Of a DNA stretch of 51,579 nucleotides, positions 32,062 to 40,144 are shown piece by piece. Origin of the DNA: Paludibacteraceae bacterium (GTDB lineage: Bacteria > Bacteroidota > Bacteroidia > Bacteroidales > Paludibacteraceae); the NCBI GenBank assembly GCA_017456885.1, contig JAFTIM010000017.1:1-51579 (forward strand), read 5' to 3'. The position numbers and the translations under genes are program-made. The notes under the pieces were generated by a model. It saw only the letters and a list, made by a program, of their open reading frames with translations. It searched no databases and was not told where the DNA came from. Positions within the stretch are counted from its first letter, which is position 1; every line of letters starts with the position of its first letter.

Positions 32062-32916
32062 TTATTCTATCGGTATCTGAATGATAGAGAGCCACTTTTC
32101 GGGGTCGGCTTCGTTCCAAATGCCATCGACATAACTGACGCGCGGGTGGCCGCCGATTTTCATATCGTGCTCGTCCATGTAGCGAAACGCCTCGATGAAC
32201 GACTCGTAAAAACGGTCGTACGGTCCGTAATGTTTCATGCAGAGTGTGCGTGGCACGGCGGGTATGCGCTTACATTGAATGATGCTGTTCGACACATTAT
32301 CGGTCAGCACGTTGCGACCATCAATGGTCGTTTCGGCTATCTGTTCGCAGTATTCGATGTCGATGTCGGTGGGCGTGTACTCGGTGTTGTGTTCGAATGT
32401 GTAACAATAGCCAGGGGTCGGACATTGCAGCCCGAGACGGTGCATTTCGGGGCCGATGGTATTGACACACAGTGCGCCAAGTGCTTCGTAATTGGGAATG
32501 ATTTCCCTGTGGCTTGCCACGATGATTTCGGGCAGAGCCTGAATGCTGAAATTTTTCATTGTCGTAAGTTTTTTACGAGAGTTTCGCCATTCGAGCAGTT
32601 GTTTGCGGCGCGCGACAAGCAGTTGCAACTGCCGCTCCGTTTCTTGGATTTTGTCGGTCAGTTGGTGTATGCTCGGCGTGTGCGAGTCGTCGACGTAAAG
32701 CGCTTTTATCTCGTCGAGCGAAAAACCCAGCCGTTGCAACTCGCGGATGGTGCCGAGTTTCTGCATCTGTTCCACGGTGTAGTACCGATAGCCCGTCCAC
32801 TCGTCCACCTCGTTAGGCATAAGCAGCCCTTTTTGTTCGTAGTGCCGCAGGGTTTTTACCGTTACCTGCATCAACTGCGAGAACTCTCCGATTCGTAATT
32901 TTGTTAATTTTCTCAT
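32062..32916 (-). CDS. MerR-family regulator with GyrI-like effector domain
   Basis: This 284-residue protein has a MerR DNA-binding N-terminus (LRIGEFSQLMQVTVKTLRHYEQKGLL..., about 7-70), a dimerising helix (80-120) and a C-terminal GyrI-like small-molecule-binding domain (about 125-284). This is the BmrR/TipA-like layout of multidrug or stress sensors. The ATG at 32916 matches the family start; the upstream in-frame ATG at 32964 would precede the promoter. The gene is visibly richer in G and C than its neighbours and stands alone between its promoter and terminator, which may point to transfer. Confidence 0.85.
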   Translation of the reverse strand: MRKLTKLRIGEFSQLMQVTVKTLRHYEQKGLLMPNEVDEWTGYRYYTVEQMQKLGTIRELQRLGFSLDEIKALYVDDSHTPSIHQLTDKIQETERQLQLLVARRKQLLEWRNSRKKLTTMKNFSIQALPEIIVASHREIIPNYEALGALCVNTIGPEMHRLGLQCPTPGYCYTFEHNTEYTPTDIDIEYCEQIAETTIDGRNVLTDNVSNSIIQCKRIPAVPRTLCMKHYGPYDRFYESFIEAFRYMDEHDMKIGGHPRVSYVDGIWNEADPEKWLSIIQIPIE

Positions 32917-32950
32917 AAATCGTACGATGTTGTTTTGTTTAAGCTTTTTG

Positions 32951-32983
32951 CAAAGTAAAGCCATGCCCTTGGGGACGAGTCAA
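32951..32983 (-). promoter_or_regulatory. Candidate MerR promoter
   Basis: On the minus strand TTGACT (32983-32978) is followed after 20 bases by TACTTTG (32957-32951). The long spacer with a partial dyad (CCCCAAGGG) resembles promoters remodelled by MerR proteins, so autoregulation is possible. It is not an exact TAnnTTTG match. Confidence 0.35.
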
Positions 32984-33101
32984 GAGAAATTTGTTTTTTA
33001 ATACAAATTTAACATTTAAACATTGAACGATTATCTTATTGCCTACGCTGTCTTTTTGCTGATTTTATATAAATGATAGGGGAATGGTATGTTTTTTGCG
33101 A

Positions 33102-33109
33102 TAATTTTG
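33102..33109 (+). promoter_or_regulatory. -7 element for alpha/beta hydrolase
   Basis: TAATTTTG matches TAnnTTTG. Transcription would start near 33116, after the ATG at 33073, so the ATG at 33136 is the likely start of the gene. Confidence 0.45.
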
Positions 33110-33135
33110 TGAGCATATTTTTATTCTATTTAAGT

Positions 33136-34053
33136 ATGAAACAGCATTATAACATTGCCTCGACAGATGAGGCTCAACATTTACATTACATTGTTTGGCA
33201 GCCTACGGCAAAACCGAGAGGCGTGTTGCAAATCGTACATGGCATGGAGGAGTATATCGACCGATATGATGCTTTTGCCGAGTATATGGTTGCAAATGGA
33301 TGGGCAGTCATCGGACACGACCATTTGGGGCATGGCGGGTCGGGAGTGCATGAACGCGGACATTTTTCGGATAGTGAGCTTGGGGCGCATCTGATTATTG
33401 ATGACATTTATCGTATTACGCAAATAGCTAAAAAGTTATGGAGCGATGTGCCTCTTTGTATCATGGGGCATTCGATGGGTTCGTTTCTCACGCGACGTTA
33501 TCTGTGTGAGCATAGCAAGGAGATACATGCTGCCGTTATTATGGGTTCGGGTTGGTATTCGTCCTTCGAAACGGGGCTTGCCTATTATGCAGCCCGCCTG
33601 ACAGGAGTTTTACGTGGACGGCATACAAAATCGAAATTGCTGACAGCGCTCTGTTCCTTGCCGTTTCTTTTTGCTTTTCGCAACGAGGGGAAAAATGCTT
33701 GGTTGAGTGTGAATAAGGCTAATGTGGAAGGATTCACGACCGACCCCTTGCGTGGTTTTGGTTTTACGGCAGGAGGGTATGAGTATATGTATCGCAACTT
33801 ATTGGAGGTGTCGAAACATACGCTTTTTGAACAAATACGTCGCGACTTGCCGGTGCTGTTTATTGCAGGCGAAAACGACCCCGTAGGTGGAGCAAAGGCC
33901 GTAAAAAGATTGGCAAAAGATTTTCGTCGTCATGGTTTTGAGTATATCACGACATATATAGTCGAGGATAAACGACATGAGTTATTCTTTGAAGACGATG
34001 CCGATATGACCATGTCTGTAATAAGTCAGTGGTTGGACGAGCATCTTCATTAA
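33136..34053 (+). CDS. Alpha/beta hydrolase, monoacylglycerol lipase-like
   Basis: This 305-residue cytoplasmic enzyme is of the Hydrolase_4/serine aminopeptidase S33 group. It shows the oxyanion-loop HGMEEY near 35-40, DHLGHGGS near 62-69, nucleophile Ser113 in GHSMG, Asp in AGENDPVGG and His in DKRHELFFE. Relatives act on monoacylglycerols or lysophospholipids; the substrate here is not known. It is divergent from the MerR gene, so control by that regulator is possible but not shown. No terminator is obvious in the 220 bases that follow. Confidence 0.87.
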   Translation: MKQHYNIASTDEAQHLHYIVWQPTAKPRGVLQIVHGMEEYIDRYDAFAEYMVANGWAVIGHDHLGHGGSGVHERGHFSDSELGAHLIIDDIYRITQIAKKLWSDVPLCIMGHSMGSFLTRRYLCEHSKEIHAAVIMGSGWYSSFETGLAYYAARLTGVLRGRHTKSKLLTALCSLPFLFAFRNEGKNAWLSVNKANVEGFTTDPLRGFGFTAGGYEYMYRNLLEVSKHTLFEQIRRDLPVLFIAGENDPVGGAKAVKRLAKDFRRHGFEYITTYIVEDKRHELFFEDDADMTMSVISQWLDEHLH

Positions 34054-34278
34054 CGTATTAAGTTTTGAGAAAAATAGAGAAGCCACTGGGGACGCGGGCG
34101 CTTGGCCATGTGCCGCTGCGTAGCCGACAATACTCTGCATTTTGCCGCCGGAAATATTGCTGAGATGAATGTGGTGAGATAGCCACAAATTCTCGGCATG
34201 TTTGCCGAGGCGGAATGCTTTAGCAATAATGGACAGATAGTGGCAAAATGTATTGGTTTAGCGTAAGAACGATTTGGA
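34054..34278. other. Intergenic region between convergent genes
   Basis: About 225 bases without a credible gene, between the hydrolase and the convergent phosphoethanolamine-transferase-like gene. It holds a perfect 7-bp hairpin, CTCGGCA (34192-34198) and TGCCGAG (34203-34209), without a T run, and a short GC-rich patch (34090-34150). A short open frame on the minus strand (34050-34316) shows no domain. It may be an intergenic repeat, but no second copy lies in the window. Confidence 0.4.
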
Positions 34279-35940
34279 CTACTCCACCTGAATGCACGTT
34301 TTCCCATCCGGCACAAGCACTAACCGAGGATGTTCTGCAAATCTTTCGGAAAGAACGCTCCATGTCGGTTGGCTGTATTGCTCAGATAAGGTAATATCTG
34401 CCATATCACAAAGCGTATAGTACATACAATCTCCATTTATTCTTGCTTTTTTATTCGCCTTTGCCTGCCTAATTTTATTTGGATAGAATGATGCATATTC
34501 TTCTGACCACCAAAAGATATAGGGTACATGGTATTCACACTTGATAGGGCTACAATTGCCCCCATGCCCGGCACCTCCATTTCCAATCGCTTCTCCGTGG
34601 TCTGATACAAACATAAATGCGGATACGGTATTGGGGCGGTTGATTGTCTCTATCAAGGATGCAAGAATATAGTCGGTATAGAGAATACTATTGTCATAGG
34701 CATTGATGAGCATCATGCTATCTCTGATCATATCAGAAGCACAGTTGTTTGAGTTTGGATTGTACACCTCATACTCTTGTTCGTAATTTGTAAAGAAACT
34801 ATGATTCCCCATAAATTCCATCATAACAAACAACTTGTCGTGTACATTAACGAGCGAATCCAATACTTGTACCATCGTCTTATCACCCGAAGTTATATTT
34901 CTACCATTCGCTATGTTGGGCACAATGATAAGGGAGTCCACTCCATTGGAAAGATACCTCTCATAAGAAAGCAGATTAGTACTATTAACAATTGTAAAGA
35001 CTTTGAATCCGCATTCCCGAAAAGGCTCAATTATAGACCGTTCTGCAAAATTCAACTCAAAATTGTCAGGCGTTGCACGTGTTACTAATTGTGGTACGGA
35101 AAATATAGTTAAGCACGCTTGGGAATAATAATTATCAAAGAGCATGAGATTATCTAATGCCTCCAAACGGGGAGTTGTAGTTCGATTATATTGCCCATTT
35201 AGCGATAGATTATCATAGCGCAATGACTCTCCTATACCAAAAACATATATTTCCTTCTGAGGAGGAATAGCCTGACGCTGAGCACCCATATCAATATCTT
35301 TCATGTGTTCCGCTTGACGCCTATGTTTCAAATCAATATGCGTGTTCCATGATTGATAAAATACATTGTAGGGCGTTCGATTGAGAATACGATGATGCAC
35401 ATAGTAACGAAGGGTAATACTATTGTGATATGATAGCCGGATTTTATAGGTTACAAAACAGCATGGAATAAGCAATAGTAACCCGATTGCAAACCATCTC
35501 TTATAGGTAAATTTTGGTTTCTGGTAGCATATACAAGATAGTATTCCCAAACACAACAACGGCATGAGATTCAGTATCTCACTTACATTGGTTTGATAGA
35601 ATTCTGAAGCTTCTTGCGGGTTTGTTTTTATTGTAGAAATGATACCTTCCGGTAAAAGATAGTCGCCGTATAAGTCAATCATTCCCTGATCTATCATTGA
35701 TAGAAAAGCAAAGAACATGACAGAGGAACAAAATAGCCACTTCTTAGGCAATATCGCTATCAGAATAGCAATCGGAATAAGGAATATTAAACTGGTTAGG
35801 ATATAACTCATGCCGGCCTTATTGACGATGGCATAAGTGATGTTTGGATACAGCAGCACGAGAGTCATGCAAACGATGCTCGCCGACCATAATAGATTGG
35901 TTTTTGATAGTTTTAGTATGCTTTTAGAATAGGAAAACAT
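34279..35940 (-). CDS. Phosphoethanolamine transferase-like membrane enzyme
   Basis: This 553-residue inner-membrane protein has five hydrophobic segments (about 16-38, 44-66, 68-85, 122-140, 148-166) and a periplasmic sulfatase-fold domain, the layout of EptA/MCR enzymes that add phosphoethanolamine to lipid A or other glycans. Seen motifs are FGIGES (Glu238, metal ligand), FSVPQL and SDHGE near 455. The nucleophile is unclear: Thr278 fits the spacing from Glu238, while Cys276 aligns when SVP is used as anchor. The ATG at 35940 gives a normal N-terminus and five membrane segments. In-frame ATGs continue up to 36054. Termination is by TAG. Confidence 0.8.
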   Translation of the reverse strand: MFSYSKSILKLSKTNLLWSASIVCMTLVLLYPNITYAIVNKAGMSYILTSLIFLIPIAILIAILPKKWLFCSSVMFFAFLSMIDQGMIDLYGDYLLPEGIISTIKTNPQEASEFYQTNVSEILNLMPLLCLGILSCICYQKPKFTYKRWFAIGLLLLIPCCFVTYKIRLSYHNSITLRYYVHHRILNRTPYNVFYQSWNTHIDLKHRRQAEHMKDIDMGAQRQAIPPQKEIYVFGIGESLRYDNLSLNGQYNRTTTPRLEALDNLMLFDNYYSQACLTIFSVPQLVTRATPDNFELNFAERSIIEPFRECGFKVFTIVNSTNLLSYERYLSNGVDSLIIVPNIANGRNITSGDKTMVQVLDSLVNVHDKLFVMMEFMGNHSFFTNYEQEYEVYNPNSNNCASDMIRDSMMLINAYDNSILYTDYILASLIETINRPNTVSAFMFVSDHGEAIGNGGAGHGGNCSPIKCEYHVPYIFWWSEEYASFYPNKIRQAKANKKARINGDCMYYTLCDMADITLSEQYSQPTWSVLSERFAEHPRLVLVPDGKTCIQVE

Positions 35941-36054
35941 AAGAATAAACTTTTGCTTGAGCAAACATCCATTCCGATAGTAAGCAACAAAAAAAGGCAG
36001 AACCATTTCGGTTGTTATGATTTCAAGGCTCTGGTAAACCATTGCAACTAACAA

Positions 36055-36206
36055 GTACGAAACAGCTCACGCCCGAAAGCGTGAACCTCTCGCTAACTTA
36101 TTCCCGTTGCTTATAAAATTTACCAGATTTTAGAAATCAGAGAATAAGAGCGTAAAGCTCAAAAATTTAATAATATGTTACAAAATTGCCCTCCGGCAAT
36201 CGTTTT
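36055..36206 (-). promoter_or_regulatory. Structured leader upstream of the transferase gene
   Basis: Between the -7 element at 36207-36215 and the upstream-most ATG (36054) the minus-strand RNA could form hairpins: ATTGCC/GGCAAT at 36185-36200, GAGC/GCTC at 36148-36160 and TCACGC/GCGTGA at 36068-36085. The leader to the chosen start (35940) would be about 260 bases. No known riboswitch was recognised. Confidence 0.35.
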
Positions 36207-36215
36207 GCAAAGATA
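36207..36215 (-). promoter_or_regulatory. -7 element for transferase gene
   Basis: On the minus strand this reads TATCTTTGC, an exact TAnnTTTG match, 12 bases beyond the stop codon of the metallophosphoesterase gene. Confidence 0.45.
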
Positions 36216-36226
36216 TATTTTTCTTG

Positions 36227-37213
36227 TTACTGTAAAGTAATTACGGTTATTTCGGCCGGACAGTTGATGCGGACGGGTAACGTACAACCCAACCCGACGT
36301 TGATATAAAGGGTCTGCCCTGCGCTGTCGTAACGGCCGGCTGTTTCGCGAAATGCCCACGTGGCCGGCGTCCAACCGAACAAACGTACCTGAGCTGCATG
36401 CGTATGACCGCTCAGTGTCAAAGGAATGTCAGTTTTGCCAAGCACTTCGGCACGCCAATGTGTCGGGTCGTGGCTCAATAGTATGCGAAAACCATCGGTG
36501 CCGGCCATGGCTTGGGGTAAGTTGCCGGCGTGCACCGTGCGAAAGCCCTGATGCTTACACGTGCAGTTGTCCACCCCGACAATAGTCAGCGTGTCGTTAT
36601 CGCGCACAATGTTCAGATGCTCGTTGCGCAACAGATGCCAACCCAATTCGTTGCGTTCAAAATCGACCAACTTGGTCACTTCGCCTCGACGTTCGGCCTC
36701 CGATGTCCAATGCCGATAGATGAGCATATCGTGGTTGCCCAGCACACTGACGACACCATCGTGTGCGTGCAAACGGCGCAAGATGTCGCGGTAAGGTGCG
36801 ACTTCGGCTACGCCCATCGTAACCAAATCGCCCGTAAAACAAATCACGTCGGGCTGTTGTGCGTTGATGCTGTCCACCACACGTTGCAGTGCCGCAGGGC
36901 GGTCGTCGAACGTGCTTAAATGCAAATCCGAAATGTGTACGATTTTGTAGCCTTTGAATGCCGGCGGGATTGCGGTATGCGTATAGTTTATATTGTTTAT
37001 ATCCAAACGAAAACGCCCGACAAAAAAGCCGTAAGCCAACACACTCCAAGCAAGCAACGCGAGCGCAAGGGCTGTCCAACCAAACGGTGCGTACGGCACT
37101 ACGCTATCGCCCCAACGCCCAATCAGCCACGCCACCAACCAAACAAGATGCACTACGACAACCAACAATCCGCCCAATGCAAGTGAGGCGATGAACATCA
37201 TTTCCGCTATCAT
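36227..37213 (-). CDS. Membrane metallophosphoesterase (YaeI/YkuE-like)
   Basis: This 328-residue protein has two N-terminal membrane segments (about 8-32 and 43-65) and a calcineurin-like phosphoesterase domain. Metal-site motifs are in order: HISDLHL near 93-99, GDL near 126, GNHDM near 158, LLSHDP and SGHTHAAQ. It probably cleaves a lipid or nucleotide phosphoester at the membrane; the substrate is unknown. It lies 29 bases after topA on the same strand and could be the last gene of that operon. Its base composition is visibly richer in G and C than its neighbours, suggesting a different origin. Confidence 0.87.
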   Translation of the reverse strand: MIAEMMFIASLALGGLLVVVVHLVWLVAWLIGRWGDSVVPYAPFGWTALALALLAWSVLAYGFFVGRFRLDINNINYTHTAIPPAFKGYKIVHISDLHLSTFDDRPAALQRVVDSINAQQPDVICFTGDLVTMGVAEVAPYRDILRRLHAHDGVVSVLGNHDMLIYRHWTSEAERRGEVTKLVDFERNELGWHLLRNEHLNIVRDNDTLTIVGVDNCTCKHQGFRTVHAGNLPQAMAGTDGFRILLSHDPTHWRAEVLGKTDIPLTLSGHTHAAQVRLFGWTPATWAFRETAGRYDSAGQTLYINVGLGCTLPVRINCPAEITVITLQ

Positions 37214-37242
37214 ACTACATCAATGTTTGCGTTCGTCGATTA

Positions 37243-39555
37243 TCAACGTTTTTTTGCAGATGATTTATTATTTTCCTTTTCGATAATTTCCTTGCACATA
37301 TCAAGTGTAAGGGTTTCAGGCTTTATATTTTTCGGAATTTTAAAATTCTTCTTTTTGCATGAAATATAGGGTCCGTAGCGTCCATTTAACACAAGGATTC
37401 CTTCGCTTTCAAACTTTTTAATCTCTCGATTTTGATCGGAATTGCGTTTTGCCAAAATCAGTTCGGTGGCATGTTCTAAAGTCATTTCCAAGGGGTTTTC
37501 GCCTTTGGGGATAGACACAAAATGGTTGCCGTATTTGATGTAGGGTCCGAATCGTCCTACTGCTATTGTAACTGTTTCGCCCTCGAAAGTACCGATGTTC
37601 ATAGGCAATTTGAATAGTTCCAAAGCCTCTTGCAGTGTGATGGTTTCGATGCTTTGACCGCTTTGCAAGGCTGCAAATAAGGGCTTTTCTTTGTCGGTAG
37701 CGGCACCAATCTGTGCTACCGCTCCATAACGACCGATTTTAACAAAAACAGGCTTCCCCGTTTTTGGATCGGTTCCCAATACGCGTTCACCTACTTTTTT
37801 GTCTGTTTTTTGTCCGGCTTTCTCAACATCAACAACAAAGTCTTTGTAAAAAGTATCAATGCTTTTGGTCCATTCCATTTTTCCGGCGGCTATTTCATCA
37901 AACTCTTTTTCAACATTAGCAGTGAAATTGTAATCCATTATTTTTGAGAAATTCTGCACAAGAAAATCGTTCACTACGCAACCGATGTCGGTAGGAATGA
38001 GTTTTTTCTTTTCGACACTGTTCTTTTTACATTTCTCTTCTTCCTTAATGTCGTTGTTTTTTAGGGTAAGTAGAGTAAAGTTCTTCTCTTCGTTTACAAT
38101 GTCTTTTTTCTCCACCTAATCGCGTTTTTGAATAGTGGAAATTGTTGGCGCATAGGTCGAAGGACGACCAATACCCAATTCCTCCATTTTCTGAACAAGC
38201 GAAGGCTCTGTATATCGAGGCGGTTTTTGCGAGAAACGTTCTTCGGCTGTAACAACGTCGCGGAGAAGTTTGTCGCCCGATTTCAAAGGAGGTAGAATAG
38301 CGGTTGTTTCGTTTTTCTCGTTTTCGTCCTCATCGGAAGCCTTGTAAACGTGTAGAAATCCGTCAAAAATCAGCACTTCGCCAATGGCAACGAATTGTTT
38401 CTCCGAATTTGACAAAGAAATGGTTGCAGTGGTCTTTTCAAATTTTGCATCACTCATTTGAGATGCGATAGTTCGTTTCCAGATGAGTTCGTATAGGTGT
38501 TGTTCTTGGGCAGTACCTTCTATTGTTGAGTGCTCAATGTAGGTAGGTCTGATGGCCTCGTGAGCCTCTTGGGCGCCTAAGGTTTTTGCTTTGTATTTGC
38601 GTATTTGTAAATAATCCTCGCCCAAGGTTTCGGTAATCTGTTTTTTTGCGGTGTTGTAAGCCAAATTCGAAAGATTGACCGAATCGGTACGCATATAGGT
38701 TATTTTTCCCGATTCGTATAATTGTTGGGCAATACGCATGGTTTGCGATACCGAGTAGCCTAATTTTCGTGCCGCTTCTTGTTGTAGCGTAGAGGTTGTG
38801 AAAGGCGGAGCAGGCGATTTTTTTGTCGGTTTTGTAACGATGTTTTCCACTGTGAACTCTGCATTTTTACATAGTTCAAGAAAATCGTACGCTTCTTGTT
38901 TCGTCTTGAATCGGTTTTGCAATTCGGCTTTTACCTTGATATTGTTTTCCTCGCCGATTTTTGTAAAAATAGCCGTAACCTTGTACGACGGTTCGGGTTT
39001 GAAATTTTGTATTTCACGTTCGCGTTCCACAATCAATCTCACTGCCACCGATTGCACACGACCTGCCGAAAGCGATGGTTTTATTTTCCGCCAAAGGATA
39101 GGTGATGCCTTGAAACCGACAATTCTGTCGAGCACTCGGCGTGCTTGTTGTGCATCAACCAAATGCAAATTTATATCACGCGGATTTTTGATGGCATTCA
39201 AAATAGCATCTTTTGTAATCTCGTGAAATACAATTCGTTTTGTTTTTTCTGCGGGCAGTTGCAACTCCTGCGACAAATGCCATGCGATGGCTTCTCCTTC
39301 ACGGTCTTCATCGGAAGCCAACCAAACGATTGATGCGTCTTTTGAAGCTTTTTTCAATTCAGCCACAAGTTTCTTCTTGTCGCTTGGAACAATATAAATA
39401 GGAGCATAATTGTGGTCTATGTCGATGGAAAAATCCTTCTCTTTCAAGTCGCGTATATGTCCAAAACTTGATTTTACGGTGAATCCTTCCCCCAAAAAAT
39501 TTGCAATGGTTTTTGCTTTGGCGGGAGACTCTACGATAACTAAATTTTTATCCAT
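37243..39555 (-). pseudogene. topA: DNA topoisomerase I, interrupted by an in-frame TAG
   Basis: TopA relaxes negative supercoils. One continuous frame of 770 codons would encode a typical Bacteroidales enzyme, but codon 480 is TAG (complement of 38116-38118). The 479-residue front part (38116-39555) has the Toprim domain (Glu9; DEDREG at 82-87) and catalytic Tyr287 (ITYMRTDS), and ends just after GIGRPSTYAPTIS. The following 290 residues (37243-38115) carry the rest of the core (PTDIG, FTANVEKEFD) and the C-terminal repeats. Relatives have Tyr at this place (REYVEK-type), so a single base change from TAC/TAT explains it. GTG follows the TAG directly and could allow reinitiation. Sequencing error, nonsense suppression, a split protein or a true defect remain open. 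Confidence 0.85.
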
Positions 39556-39589
39556 TATAAGTTCTTTTTAGTAACTGTGTTTTGCGTTT

Positions 39590-40105
39590 TTATTTCGATA
39601 AATCGTTTGAAAACGCCTTGATCTTATTAAAGTCCAAAAATGGTAAAACATTGCCCATTGTGTTCTCGATGGGTTTGTATAAAATGGAATTTTGCACGTT
39701 TTTTTTCTCAATCAGAGGAGCAAAACTATTAATCATACCGACCATGTTAAGCACAAAACTTAAAATTAAAAGCCATTTAAATGTTCCAAACACGGCTCCA
39801 ATAATTTTGTTTATCCATCCCACTTTCACAAGGTCAAGTATTTTACTTAACAGATACGCCAGCAAATGAATGCCTAAAACTCCGATAAAGAATGCCACAA
39901 TGTAAGCTATCACCAATGAGAGTTGGGAGGAGCAATCAATCCAATTTTCGATTGTTCTCGATAGAGAGTCCGACCAAAAGCGTGCCAAATAGATACCAAA
40001 CACAATGGCAAGAAGCGATCCGATTTCTTTTACAAAACCATGTCGCAGTCCTTGAATGCAACCAAAAACAAGTGGTATAATAAGTACAATGTCAAGTATA
40101 TTCAT
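39590..40105 (-). CDS. cvpA: CvpA family membrane protein
   Basis: This 171-residue protein has four hydrophobic segments (about 4-22, 28-43, 63-88, 100-122) and the family start MNILDIVLIIPLVFGCIQGLRHG. CvpA is needed for colicin V production in E. coli and linked to envelope stress in other bacteria; its biochemical role is unclear. It lies 39 bases after infB and 34 bases before topA. The rimP-nusA-infB-cvpA order is common in Bacteroidales. Confidence 0.9.
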   Translation of the reverse strand: MNILDIVLIIPLVFGCIQGLRHGFVKEIGSLLAIVFGIYLARFWSDSLSRTIENWIDCSSQLSLVIAYIVAFFIGVLGIHLLAYLLSKILDLVKVGWINKIIGAVFGTFKWLLILSFVLNMVGMINSFAPLIEKKNVQNSILYKPIENTMGNVLPFLDFNKIKAFSNDLSK

Positions 40106-40107
40106 AA

Positions 40108-40143
40108 CCCGAAAAAAAGAAAAAAGAGTAAAAACCCTCTTTT
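40108..40143 (-). terminator. Weak hairpin between infB and cvpA
   Basis: On the minus strand GAAAAGAG pairs with CTCTTTTT around a GGTTTTTA loop, followed by more T. The stem is mostly A-T, so it is at best a partial terminator or an RNA-processing site inside the operon. Confidence 0.35.
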
Positions 40144-40144
40144 C

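Noticed and set aside
32026-32898. 290-codon plus-strand frame over the MerR gene
   Set aside because: It is antisense to a clear MerR/GyrI-like protein and has no domain of its own.
34050-34316. 88-codon minus-strand frame between convergent genes
   Set aside because: No domain or start signals; it overlaps the end of the transferase gene in another frame.
34279-35940. True sulfatase with formylglycine
   Set aside because: The C/S-x-P/A-x-R maturation motif is absent and the five-segment membrane start matches EptA-like transferases.
37243-39555. General reassignment of TAG to an amino acid in this genome
   Set aside because: Other genes here end at TAG (nucleotidase C-domain at 4387-4389, rodA at 50643-50645, the transferase at 34279-34281) at normal family lengths, so TAG is a stop.
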